Shown piece by piece: positions 17,787-26,325 of a DNA stretch of 64,000 nt. The stretch spans positions 46,655 through 110,654 of the forward strand of contig JBGCEO010000055.1 in NCBI GenBank assembly GCA_045106475.1. The letters run 5' to 3'. The position numbers and the translations under genes are program-made. The stretch's first letter is position 1. Each line of letters starts with the position of its first letter. Below the pieces are notes generated by a model. The model did no database searches, had not been told where the DNA came from, and saw nothing but the letters and a program-made list of their open reading frames with translations. The stretch is from Granulosicoccus sp045106475. Its GTDB lineage: Bacteria; Pseudomonadota; Gammaproteobacteria; Granulosicoccales; Granulosicoccaceae.

Positions 17787-18173
17787 TTATTTTTCCTGTG
17801 TTTTTAGCGTGTAATTTACTAACTGAAGCATGTAATCAACTGCCTCTTTGACTTCGATATCGCGTAATTGATCGTTACCACCACGAGGTGGCATCTGTGT
17901 GTCATCAGGTCCGAAGAACCCGTTGATAGCATGTTCGTACAATACTGAGCGTGGCTTGCCTACTCGATCCACCCAATCGCTGGAACTCATCGGATTGGGT
18001 GAACCGGCTATACCGTAGGCATGGCAACCTTCGCAATTAGCAATCCACACAGCTCTGCCCTGCTCGGTACTTTGACTACCTGCAGGCGGATAGTCAGCCG
18101 CTGATGCAAATGCAGACACCATTGCCAAACTCAGTAGAGAGACCAACAAACAAGCTGTCTGATTCGATATCAC
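17787..18173 (-). CDS. Small exported class I cytochrome c
   Basis: 128 residues: a signal peptide ending near FASA-AD, one haem site CEGCHAYG, and a likely distal methionine in DTQMPPRGG. Length and fold fit a monohaem periplasmic electron carrier of the cytochrome c5 / c-550 kind. Between the Tll0287-like haem gene (4 bases) and the globin gene (2 bases), so cotranscribed. Confidence 0.85.
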   Translation of the reverse strand: MISNQTACLLVSLLSLAMVSAFASAADYPPAGSQSTEQGRAVWIANCEGCHAYGIAGSPNPMSSSDWVDRVGKPRSVLYEHAINGFFGPDDTQMPPRGGNDQLRDIEVKEAVDYMLQLVNYTLKTQEK

Positions 18174-18177
18174 TCAA

Positions 18178-18795
18178 CTAGCTATCAAGTGGTATTCGGA
18201 TCACAACACCACCCATTACATCACCCGCTTTGAAATCTGCGCGAGGCGTATCCTGATGGTCGTTATGACAGGACGCACATACTGGCGATACTGCCGTATC
18301 GGCATAGATGGCAGTGAAGTAGTTCGTGCCACCGAGCTCTTCTGTGGTGTAATAGTTTTCACCTTTATTTGCAGCAACAAATTCCAAACCCGCCTTTTCT
18401 GCATCGGTAGCCGGAGCGTTCTGTTTGTTAATCGGCCAAAGCGATTGCAGGGAATAGCTGAAATTCACATCTGGATTTTCTTTGGCACGCTTAGCTACCA
18501 TTTCTGCGCCGAAGCGAAACATCTGAGCAGGCAGAACCAGGGCTTTCTCATCATCAAAATGTTCTGATGCTGTAATTACTTTCTCTTTTGCTGCCAGTCT
18601 ATTAACAATACGGCGAGTGTAAACAGCTCTGTCGGAATCCATAACCATATGTAGCGCATCAGCCATGGTTTTAGGAGTGATACTCGGCACATCACCATCG
18701 GCCGCCATTGAAAATCCGCCCCAGCCAATCGCACTAACCGATAGTGCGAGTAGTGCCATTAATGATTTTTTACGTATTAACATTTTCATAGTCAT
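18178..18795 (-). CDS. Tll0287-like (DUF3365) c-haem protein
   Basis: 205 residues. After a signal peptide (cut near SMA-AD) comes the alpha/beta domain of the DUF3365/Tll0287-like family, known from a Thermosynechococcus haem protein and from sensor kinases. The single c-type site CASCHNDH lies near the C-terminus and is followed by GDVMGGVVIRIPL, typical of the family end. It is presumably a periplasmic haem sensor or electron carrier. It lies 67 bases downstream of the undecahaem cytochrome. Confidence 0.8.
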   Translation of the reverse strand: MTMKMLIRKKSLMALLALSVSAIGWGGFSMAADGDVPSITPKTMADALHMVMDSDRAVYTRRIVNRLAAKEKVITASEHFDDEKALVLPAQMFRFGAEMVAKRAKENPDVNFSYSLQSLWPINKQNAPATDAEKAGLEFVAANKGENYYTTEELGGTNYFTAIYADTAVSPVCASCHNDHQDTPRADFKAGDVMGGVVIRIPLDS

Positions 18796-18862
18796 CTCTT
18801 ATCAGAATGGTCTAACAATAAATGCCAAATGGGATTGGCAAGCAAAAATTAGGGTACTGACT

Positions 18863-20323
18863 TTATTGCCTCGCAGCCTTCTTGCGCTCGTGCTCTTCCT
18901 GTAGTCGTAATGCCATGTCAACGCTGTCTACCAAATCGCCAGGAGCGCTGGAAAAGTTGTTTAAGATTATGGATTCATCTGCTAATGCATTAAGCGAATA
19001 CTCCAGACCATGGCATGACAAACAAACGGGTCTAAGCATTTTGCTATTTGGTGACAAGCTTGCATTTTGATTATGATTAACGACCACACGCTCCATCCAG
19101 TCATTAATTTCCATATCTTCTCTGGGCATATGGCAACTGGCACAGGACACGCCACTGCCCGCTTCACCAGACCCTTCTGTTTCTTCAAGCCAAAGCGCAT
19201 AGTGTTTGGATTGTCGATAGGCCACTGTATGATCGTCAGCATGACAAGTCTCGCAGGCATCAACCGCCGCAGTCACGACATCAAATTGGTGCGAACCATG
19301 GCATGAGGAACAATTCATTTCCTCATGAGACACGTCGGAATTCATCGGTGCTAATGCACTGCCAGGTGTCATTGGCGACAAACCAGCTGCCAGGCGCATG
19401 CCGTGCTTACCATTGCCAAATAGTTCGGTTTCAATGGTATGACAGCCATCGCAACCTTCAACACCGGGCTTATCGCGCCAGTCACTCAATTGTCCTTGCT
19501 CATCAAGCGGTTGATGACACCCGCTGCAGTTGACACCTGTAGCTGCATGGCTTGATTCGAGCCATTCGCGTTCAATCTGCGCAGAAACTTCCAGATTTTG
19601 CGGCGCGTCAATGCTGGTTACATCCAGCGACTCCACTGGGTACCGATCATGCGGGTACTCCATGATTTCGTACACCAGGTCTGCAAAATCTTTTGAATCA
19701 AGGAAAGGATTCTCGAGAAGATCAGCATCATCAGCATGTCTGGTAAGAAATTTTGTATATAACGCTCGATTGTCGTGGTAATTGTGACAACCCGATGATG
19801 CACAGGTATCGAAGGCCATACCTTCATGTGAGGGGCGATCCTCAGCTATATCCACATGACAATGCAGGCAGATATCTTTTGGTTGAGTCAATCCGTCAGC
19901 CAGCGTTAGCTCAGGCCGATGCTCAACATGGCAAGTTACACATTGCGTAGCATTAATTTTCTCGAGTCGAGCAGCATTTCGGGGATCTTCAAATTTACTG
20001 ATGGGATGTGAATCAAAACCATCTTCACGTTCATGCCCATGACAATCGATACACGAACTTTGCAGAACTTCTGTGCCACCAAACTGCTCAACATGACAAC
20101 TCTCACAAGAGTCAGCCAATTGATGGTGACCAGGACTTAAAGGCCCTGGCATAAAAACACTTTTCTCAGCCTTACCAAACATCATTGTGGCGAATACCGC
20201 ACTGCCAGCGACACTAACGAGTATCCACAACGACCACAGCAAAGAGATCGATCCCAACTGGAAGTGGAGAGGCCGTTTGCGTGTCTGGTCAACAGATTGA
20301 TCATCGCTCACGGTTAGTACCAA
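18863..20323 (-). CDS. Membrane-anchored undecahaem cytochrome c
   Basis: 486 residues with one N-terminal membrane helix (about 27-48) and a large periplasmic part. Ten CXXCH sites begin at Cys 73, 91, 128, 152, 266, 291, 338, 357, 394 and 434. An eleventh, CASSGCH at 174-180, is of the rarer CX4CH type. The C-terminal run CASCHMPR, VNHNQN, KMLRPVCLSCHG resembles the end of octahaem hydroxylamine oxidoreductase-type proteins. It overlaps the flavoprotein gene by 10 bases, so the two are coupled and it is the natural electron acceptor of that membrane domain (inference). Confidence 0.88.
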   Translation of the reverse strand: MVLTVSDDQSVDQTRKRPLHFQLGSISLLWSLWILVSVAGSAVFATMMFGKAEKSVFMPGPLSPGHHQLADSCESCHVEQFGGTEVLQSSCIDCHGHEREDGFDSHPISKFEDPRNAARLEKINATQCVTCHVEHRPELTLADGLTQPKDICLHCHVDIAEDRPSHEGMAFDTCASSGCHNYHDNRALYTKFLTRHADDADLLENPFLDSKDFADLVYEIMEYPHDRYPVESLDVTSIDAPQNLEVSAQIEREWLESSHAATGVNCSGCHQPLDEQGQLSDWRDKPGVEGCDGCHTIETELFGNGKHGMRLAAGLSPMTPGSALAPMNSDVSHEEMNCSSCHGSHQFDVVTAAVDACETCHADDHTVAYRQSKHYALWLEETEGSGEAGSGVSCASCHMPREDMEINDWMERVVVNHNQNASLSPNSKMLRPVCLSCHGLEYSLNALADESIILNNFSSAPGDLVDSVDMALRLQEEHERKKAARQ

Positions 20324-22359
20324 TAACCCTTAAACACATGCCAGCCTAGAAGCAATGGTACCGGCCAGAAAAGTAATATATGTAACCAGATGGCCTGGCG
20401 CCGAACCGCATTCGCCAGCGACACACTCATCTTATGCTCATAGGCCAGCGCGGCAGATGCCAGGGATCCGAGTAAGATCAAACCCAGGAATGCGATCATC
20501 AAGAACTGATTTAATCCGTATCCCAGGCGAAAACCCGTATGGATCATGAGCATGCCCAGCGCTAGACAACCCAGCGCTATGTGTATCAATCGCCACGTAC
20601 CAAACTGGCCGACTTTTCGAAGACCGGGTATTCGTTTGCGTAGTGACAGAACTATTGCCAGTACTGAAATCCCTAGTACCGTGAATCCACTTACCTGTTT
20701 ATAAAATCCATCGCGCCACAGAACATCCCAGTGAGAATTGAGCGCTATTCCTGCAATCTTCAAAGGCTCCACACTAGTGGAGTATGTTAGTGATGGAAAA
20801 AAGGCAACCACAGCCATCATTGCCAGTGTGATCAGACTGATAAAAAGTAAGGCTGTTGCATACTGGGTAGACTCCCGATTGGCTTTGCTTCCCAATAAAT
20901 CAGCTACCAGAGGCTTGCAAGAGCCACAGACAGAACTGGCACCGGTCGCCTCGCACAGTGCATCAACACTGCTTGAGCCTTGCGCAATCGCTTCGGACAA
21001 ACGACCACGACTGACGCCCATACATTGACAGACTGTGGCAGAAGCAGGCCACGCTGCTACAGTCCCCCCCTGCGACTCTGGCCACACCTGCCCGCTTCGC
21101 TGGAATCGCCAAATGTTCCATGGATATAACTTTTTTTCATCACTTATAGCGCTTTGCAGTCGAACGGTTTCGGGCCATTCACCCATACCGATAGCACCAG
21201 CCAGTCGATTGTGCCGTACCAACAAAGCCCGGTACTCATCGCCTTCGCCGTTTTTATAAACGTATTTGCGACCGTCCCTTGGGTTTGAGGAGGCTCCCAT
21301 GGGGCCCATGCTGAATACTTGCGTACCCACGACCTTCAATCTTGAGGATGCTACCGACCCGGTGTATCGGCCTTTGTTACCGGTAATATGACTAACCGCT
21401 ACTGAAGCCTGCTCTAAGCCTGGCGCTACCAGGCCGTAAACTTCTCCTCTGTGCTCAGCGCATTCGCCAATCGCATAGACATCATCAACGGAGGTTTGCA
21501 TTTGATCATTGACCGTTATGCCATTGCCAAAAGCGAACCCACCAATCCTGGCAAGATCCGTATTGGCACGGATTCCAGTCGCAACAATGACCGTATCGCA
21601 TTCAATGGTACGACCGGAATGTAAACGAATAGCGGTGACTCGAGGTTCGGCCACAATCGATTCAATACCATCGCCGAGCACGATATCCATACCCATGGAT
21701 TCGACTTTGTTTTTAAGCAATTCAGCGGAAGCCTCATCAAGTTGATGGGCCATAAGCCGATCAGCATGTTCAACAACGGTCACCCGAGTATTGAAAGGTT
21801 GCATGGCGCGTGCGGATTCCAGTCCTAAAAGGCCACCTCCAACCACAACTGTGTGGTGCGAACGCACACGTCTGGCTAGCAGGCTATTTGCATCCTGCAT
21901 GTTACGAAGGGTGTAAACACCCTGTGATTCAATACCCGGTATAGGCGGTACGAATGCGCGAGAACCAACCGCCAGGATTAATTTAGAATAAGTTTGTACT
22001 GCTCCGGTCTGATCGGTAACCGTGTGTTCAGCTGTATCGATTTTCTCAACGCGATAACCCACCCGCTCTTCATACTTTGTTCCGAAGGGACGTCGAAGAG
22101 GCTGAAGCAAATCATTCCAGGCAACATCGCCTGCCAACCAGGAAGATAGTTTTACCCGGTTATATGGAAGATAGGGTTCTTCGCCAAAGATGACGACAGA
22201 AACACTAGGATCTGCCCTGAGCAACTCGCTTGCGGCACGCATGCCCACCGGTCCGTTGCCGATGATGACCACCGGGTCAGGCTGAGTCGCTGTTTGCTTT
22301 GAGGCAGAGACAGAGTGATTGTCTTTGAGCGAAAGAGCTTCGGCAAGTGTTGCGTTCAT
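20314..22359 (-). CDS. NirB-type flavoprotein fused to BFD [2Fe-2S] and b-haem membrane domains
   Basis: 681 residues in three modules. Residues 28 to about 440 form a pyridine-nucleotide-disulfide reductase like the N-terminus of nitrite reductase NirB (VIIGNGPVGM for FAD, VVVGGGLLGLESA for NAD(P)H). Residues about 443-492 form a BFD-type [2Fe-2S] domain with CQC and CGSC. From about 500 to the end there are five membrane helices with His pairs in RLIHIALG...MIHTGF and AIWLHILL...GWHVFKG, able to hold two b haems. The siroheme half of NirB is absent. Probable role: move electrons from cytosolic NAD(P)H across the membrane to the multihaem cytochrome. Confidence 0.82.
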   Translation of the reverse strand: MNATLAEALSLKDNHSVSASKQTATQPDPVVIIGNGPVGMRAASELLRADPSVSVVIFGEEPYLPYNRVKLSSWLAGDVAWNDLLQPLRRPFGTKYEERVGYRVEKIDTAEHTVTDQTGAVQTYSKLILAVGSRAFVPPIPGIESQGVYTLRNMQDANSLLARRVRSHHTVVVGGGLLGLESARAMQPFNTRVTVVEHADRLMAHQLDEASAELLKNKVESMGMDIVLGDGIESIVAEPRVTAIRLHSGRTIECDTVIVATGIRANTDLARIGGFAFGNGITVNDQMQTSVDDVYAIGECAEHRGEVYGLVAPGLEQASVAVSHITGNKGRYTGSVASSRLKVVGTQVFSMGPMGASSNPRDGRKYVYKNGEGDEYRALLVRHNRLAGAIGMGEWPETVRLQSAISDEKKLYPWNIWRFQRSGQVWPESQGGTVAAWPASATVCQCMGVSRGRLSEAIAQGSSSVDALCEATGASSVCGSCKPLVADLLGSKANRESTQYATALLFISLITLAMMAVVAFFPSLTYSTSVEPLKIAGIALNSHWDVLWRDGFYKQVSGFTVLGISVLAIVLSLRKRIPGLRKVGQFGTWRLIHIALGCLALGMLMIHTGFRLGYGLNQFLMIAFLGLILLGSLASAALAYEHKMSVSLANAVRRQAIWLHILLFWPVPLLLGWHVFKGYWY

Positions 22360-22516
22360 AGCAACACAGCCTCAACAAGTTTTGACTGATGGGGTCGACT
22401 AATGAGGGGTGCGCAAAGACACCTTGATCGTTCGATAGTCGCTAACACGTTTCGTACTCTGAACCTGATGAGTACGAAAATTATCTAATTCAGTCTTGTT
22501 TGTCTTGGTTTCATAT

Positions 22517-22546
22517 TGCAGCATGCCGCTGCACATTGTGCAGCAT
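22517..22546. promoter_or_regulatory. Nested palindromes upstream of the electron-transfer operon
   Basis: TGCAGC half-sites occur at 22517 (direct), 22528 (inverted, GCTGCA) and 22539 (direct). The last two form the perfect 8-1-8 palindrome GCTGCACATTGTGCAGC (22528-22544). The first two form TGCAGC-ATGCC-GCTGCA. The direct copies are 22 bases apart, two helical turns. No T run follows on either strand, so an operator is more likely than a terminator. Regulator unknown. Confidence 0.5.
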
Positions 22547-22583
22547 CATTAGACGGTCGACGCAGATATACTCTAGTCTTGAA

Positions 22584-23261
22584 TTAAACCTCAGCTGGAG
22601 AGTAAGAGTGTTGCACGCCTATCAGAGCACACAGCATTCCGGTGGCTGCCACCACACCGTCTATCACAGGGACACCATGAACAGCAGACAATCTTGCTGC
22701 AAGTGGCGCCATGCCGGCGCAGCCAAGTACGATGGCACCGCAGTTATCCTGCTTGAGAGCTAGGCCAATTTCAGATGAGACTTTCTGCTCGGCACTGCTG
22801 CCAGGCTCTTCCAGCGCCAGCACGGGTACGTCGCTGGCACGCACCTTCTGACACATATCGTTGACCCTATAACGTTCAAGGTTGGCTTCAATGACGGGTA
22901 TTGACACGGCAAGCGTTGTTACCACTGAAAAACGGTGTCCCAGCATCATGCTGGCATGAAACGCCGCCTCTCCAATACCTATAACCGGCTTATTGGTCAG
23001 CGCTCGACATTCATCGAGCCCCGTGTCATCAAAGCAGGCGATGACGAAACCATCCATCCCCTGCTGGACACCCGCTTCTATCTCACGAAGCAAGCCGGGA
23101 ACCGCAGCGACTCCATCTTCTGGGCCTTGTATCGAGGCCGGGCCAGACTGCGATGTGGAGACATGGACTGTAACGTGAGGAGCTGCCACGTCTTCGGCTG
23201 CGATCCGAACCTTCTCCGTCATGGACTGAGTTGTATTCGGATTAATGATCAGAATATTCAT
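22584..23261 (-). CDS. Asp/Glu/hydantoin racemase family protein
   Basis: 225 residues, the normal length. The N-terminal ILIINPNTTQSMTEKV is diagnostic of the hydantoin racemase/maleate isomerase superfamily. The two catalytic cysteines are in VIACFDDTGLDE and IVLGCAGMA. It lies 3 bases after the permease gene and is the terminal gene of the importer operon. A role in racemising or opening a cyclic amide brought in by that importer is an inference. Confidence 0.85.
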   Translation of the reverse strand: MNILIINPNTTQSMTEKVRIAAEDVAAPHVTVHVSTSQSGPASIQGPEDGVAAVPGLLREIEAGVQQGMDGFVIACFDDTGLDECRALTNKPVIGIGEAAFHASMMLGHRFSVVTTLAVSIPVIEANLERYRVNDMCQKVRASDVPVLALEEPGSSAEQKVSSEIGLALKQDNCGAIVLGCAGMAPLAARLSAVHGVPVIDGVVAATGMLCALIGVQHSYSPAEV

Positions 23262-23264
23262 TAA

Positions 23265-24077
23265 CTACTTATCAGTGACCCGCCGTTTGCTGAGCCGGGT
23301 GAGTACAAGAAACAGAGCTATCATCAGAAACGAGAAACAGGTGGTCATCGTGCCCAGGGCATACAGCACAGGCGTAGTGACACTGGTCGTCATTCCGTAT
23401 ATTTCCAGCGGCAGTGTATTGTATGTGCCTGCCGTTAACAGTGTTCTGGCAAATTCATCGTATGACAAGGTAAATCCAAACAAGCCAACGCCTATCAGGC
23501 TGGGCAAAATAATCGGAATAACAACATGGCGCAGAGTCTGCCAATTGCTGGCCCCCAAATCCCGCGCAGCTTCTTCATATGAAGCATCGAATCGATTGAA
23601 CACTGCAAACATGATCAGCAAGCCAAACGGCAGCGTCCAGGTCAGCTGACTACCAAGACCCGATGTGGCCCAATGCACATCCCAATCCAGTAGATTAAAC
23701 AGGATACCCACACCCAGTGAGATGAGTATGGACGGGATAATCAAACTCATGATCACCAGATAGAAAACTATTGTGGAGCCCTTAAAGCGATGCCGAAACG
23801 CAAGCCCACCCATAACAGACACAACCACAGTGACAACCATGACGATCAAACCGAGTGTCATGGAGCGTCTGAAGGAGCCCCAGATATCACCCACAGCCTG
23901 TTGCTCAAACAAATTACGAAACCAGTGTAGCGAGGTGCCATTCATCGGGAAGGTAAGCCCGCCCTGGGGTCCTTGAAATGAAAGCACTGCGATGGTGATG
24001 GTAGGGCCATAAAGAAACACCACAAACAGCGCAAAAAAAGCTGCCAGCAAGTAAAAACTTAGTCCTCTTTTGTGCAT
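23265..24077 (-). CDS. ABC transporter permease (PotC type)
   Basis: 270 residues, about six helices, EAA loop EEAARDLGASNWQTLRHVV. The family is the polyamine/opine/phosphonate-type permeases. Two bases separate it from the partner permease upstream and three from the racemase downstream. Confidence 0.88.
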   Translation of the reverse strand: MHKRGLSFYLLAAFFALFVVFLYGPTITIAVLSFQGPQGGLTFPMNGTSLHWFRNLFEQQAVGDIWGSFRRSMTLGLIVMVVTVVVSVMGGLAFRHRFKGSTIVFYLVIMSLIIPSILISLGVGILFNLLDWDVHWATSGLGSQLTWTLPFGLLIMFAVFNRFDASYEEAARDLGASNWQTLRHVVIPIILPSLIGVGLFGFTLSYDEFARTLLTAGTYNTLPLEIYGMTTSVTTPVLYALGTMTTCFSFLMIALFLVLTRLSKRRVTDK

Positions 24078-24079
24078 GT

Positions 24080-24943
24080 CTATAGTTCTCGACGTATGTC
24101 TACCATACGCAGCATCGACCCAACCATCAGTAGCACCGTTAACAGCAGTACCACAGCACTTGCCGAAGCAGAGGGGTACTGAAGCAATCCAATCTCGTTT
24201 GAGATCATGCGCCCGACAGAGGCACTCTGGCCGCCACTCATAAAGCGTACGGTAATAAAATCCCCCATAACCAGTGTCACGACAAAAATTGACCCGATCA
24301 TGATCCCTGGCTTACTCAAAGGCACAACCACATGCCTCACCACCTGAAACCCGCTTGCACCTGCATCGCGAGCGGCTTCAATCAGCGATCGATCAATGCG
24401 CATCATCGTATTAAAAATAGGCACTATCATGAACAGGGAAAACAAATGTACAAAAGCCAGAATGACAGCAAAGTCTGAAAACAGAAGCCACTCAAGCGGC
24501 TTATCAATCCAACCCCACTGCTGCAAGGCAGTATTGGCTATTCCGTTTCGGCCCAGAAAGGGAATCCACGAAATCATTCGTATGATGTTGGACGTCCAGA
24601 AAGGGATCGTACACAGAAGAAACAAAGTGATCTGGATAGTAAGGCTATGCACATGGAAGGCGAGAAAATAGGCCACTGTAAAACCGATCGCTAAACACAA
24701 GGCCCACGTGATCGCAGTAAAGGTAAGCGTCTTTAAATAAACACTCAGGGTCACCTTTGACGTGAATAGAAACTGATAGTTCTCAAATTGAAACGCGGGG
24801 TAGTAGCTATACTCGCTACTACCCCAAAAACTCACCATAACAATAGCTGCCACGGGCACTAAGAGAAAAAAGCTAAGTACCGTTAACAAGGGACTGATTA
24901 ACAACCAGCCCTTGATATGGCGCATCGCTGCTGTCATTTTCAT
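24080..24943 (-). CDS. ABC transporter permease (PotB type)
   Basis: 287 residues, about six helices, EAA loop EAARDAGASGFQVVRHVV. It pairs with the following permease to form the importer channel. It starts 20 bases after the binding-protein gene. Confidence 0.88.
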   Translation of the reverse strand: MKMTAAMRHIKGWLLISPLLTVLSFFLLVPVAAIVMVSFWGSSEYSYYPAFQFENYQFLFTSKVTLSVYLKTLTFTAITWALCLAIGFTVAYFLAFHVHSLTIQITLFLLCTIPFWTSNIIRMISWIPFLGRNGIANTALQQWGWIDKPLEWLLFSDFAVILAFVHLFSLFMIVPIFNTMMRIDRSLIEAARDAGASGFQVVRHVVVPLSKPGIMIGSIFVVTLVMGDFITVRFMSGGQSASVGRMISNEIGLLQYPSASASAVVLLLTVLLMVGSMLRMVDIRREL

Positions 24944-24963
24944 GGAGAGTATCTTAGACCAGT

Positions 24964-26271
24964 TTATGCAGCGATGAACTCATTCCACTTGCGAACCATG
25001 TACTGGTTTTCATCCATGACCGCATTCCAGCAGGCAACGCTACCCATGCGATCATTGAACGATCCGCCATCACGTACTGCACCAGCTTTTTCCATCACCA
25101 CACCCTGAGGGTTAACGATGTCTTCAGCAGCAGGTTTACCTTCAAACCAGAATCCCCATTCGTTTTCACTCATGAAATTTTTGGAGGTCTCTGGTACCGC
25201 AGAGTAGTAGCCCTGGCGCATCAGGTAGCCACCAACCCATCCAGACAAATACCAGTTGATGTACTCGTAAGCAGCATCGAGTTCCAATCCGCTTAAGTTC
25301 TTGGACAGACCAAGACCACCGCCCCAAGAACGATAGCCTTCTTCCAATGGCTGGTAAACGCAAGGTATACCTTTAGAGCGAACTGCCGTTATAGCGGGTG
25401 ACCACATGGATTGAATAACAACCTCTCCTGATGCCATGAGGTTAACACTCTCATCGAAGCTCTTCCAGAAAGCACGGAATTGTCCGTTCTTTTTCGCTTC
25501 GATCATGATGTCCATGGTCTTGTCGATCTCTTCGCGAGTCATGTTGCCCTTATCGCCATAACTAATTTCACCCATCGCTTCACAGACCATCGCTGCATCC
25601 ATAATGCCTATCGATGAAATGTCCAGAATAGACGCCTTGCCTTTGAATTCAGGGTTGAGGAGTTCTGCCCATGAGGAGATTTCCCGGCCGATCAGATCCG
25701 GACGAATGCCTAAAGTATCTGCGTTGTAGATAGTGGGTATAAGTGTCATCCAGCCCGACTCTTCTTGCACGAAACTCTTGCCATCGGGGCCATCGACGAA
25801 ACCTACACTATGAGGTGCAGTACCCTGTGCAATAGTGCTCTCTGGTGTGAGTTTTCCGTTTCTAAAAATACCTACAATTTTGTCGTAATTAGCAATACGC
25901 GATGTATCCATCGCTTGAAGATTACCCGCGGGCCAGACCTTTTTACAGATCCAGTATTCAATGTCTGCAATATCAAACGATTTTGGCTGAGTAGCCGCAC
26001 GCTGTGCAACAGAATCTGAATCCAAAGATGTCATTTCGAGCGTGAAACCAAGATCTTCTTTCACCTTGTCAGCGACATCGTTCAAGTTGGATACACCTGT
26101 ACCAAACTGACGCAAGGTGACATCCTTGATGTTTTGCGCCCAAATCATCGGTGCACCGGTGATGGTGCCTGCTGCTACGGTGGCAGCAGCGCCCTTTAGA
26201 AGTTTACGCCTGCTCGTCCCCTTAGGCCCAAGTGATTGCAACTGGGCAATTTTTGATTTTTCGTTGATCAT
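24964..26271 (-). CDS. ABC transporter substrate-binding protein, Tat-exported (PotD/PotF type)
   Basis: 435 residues. The N-terminus carries a twin-arginine signal (SRRKLLKGAA) after a longer than usual n-region of about 20 residues. The mature part is a two-lobed SBP_bac_8 type protein with ADIEYWICKKVW and YEYINWYLSGWVGGYLMRQG. Tat export is unusual for an ABC receptor and implies folding, perhaps around a ligand or cofactor, before export. It lies between the ATPase gene (54 bases away) and the permeases. Confidence 0.85.
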   Translation of the reverse strand: MINEKSKIAQLQSLGPKGTSRRKLLKGAAATVAAGTITGAPMIWAQNIKDVTLRQFGTGVSNLNDVADKVKEDLGFTLEMTSLDSDSVAQRAATQPKSFDIADIEYWICKKVWPAGNLQAMDTSRIANYDKIVGIFRNGKLTPESTIAQGTAPHSVGFVDGPDGKSFVQEESGWMTLIPTIYNADTLGIRPDLIGREISSWAELLNPEFKGKASILDISSIGIMDAAMVCEAMGEISYGDKGNMTREEIDKTMDIMIEAKKNGQFRAFWKSFDESVNLMASGEVVIQSMWSPAITAVRSKGIPCVYQPLEEGYRSWGGGLGLSKNLSGLELDAAYEYINWYLSGWVGGYLMRQGYYSAVPETSKNFMSENEWGFWFEGKPAAEDIVNPQGVVMEKAGAVRDGGSFNDRMGSVACWNAVMDENQYMVRKWNEFIAA

Positions 26272-26325
26272 TTCTCTTTCTAGTTTTCCCTGGTTGGTGT
26301 AAAAATTTTAAATATTTTATCGAAC

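Noticed and set aside
22528..22544. Palindrome as terminator of the racemase gene
   Set aside because: No T run follows on the minus strand and the half-sites recur as direct repeats.
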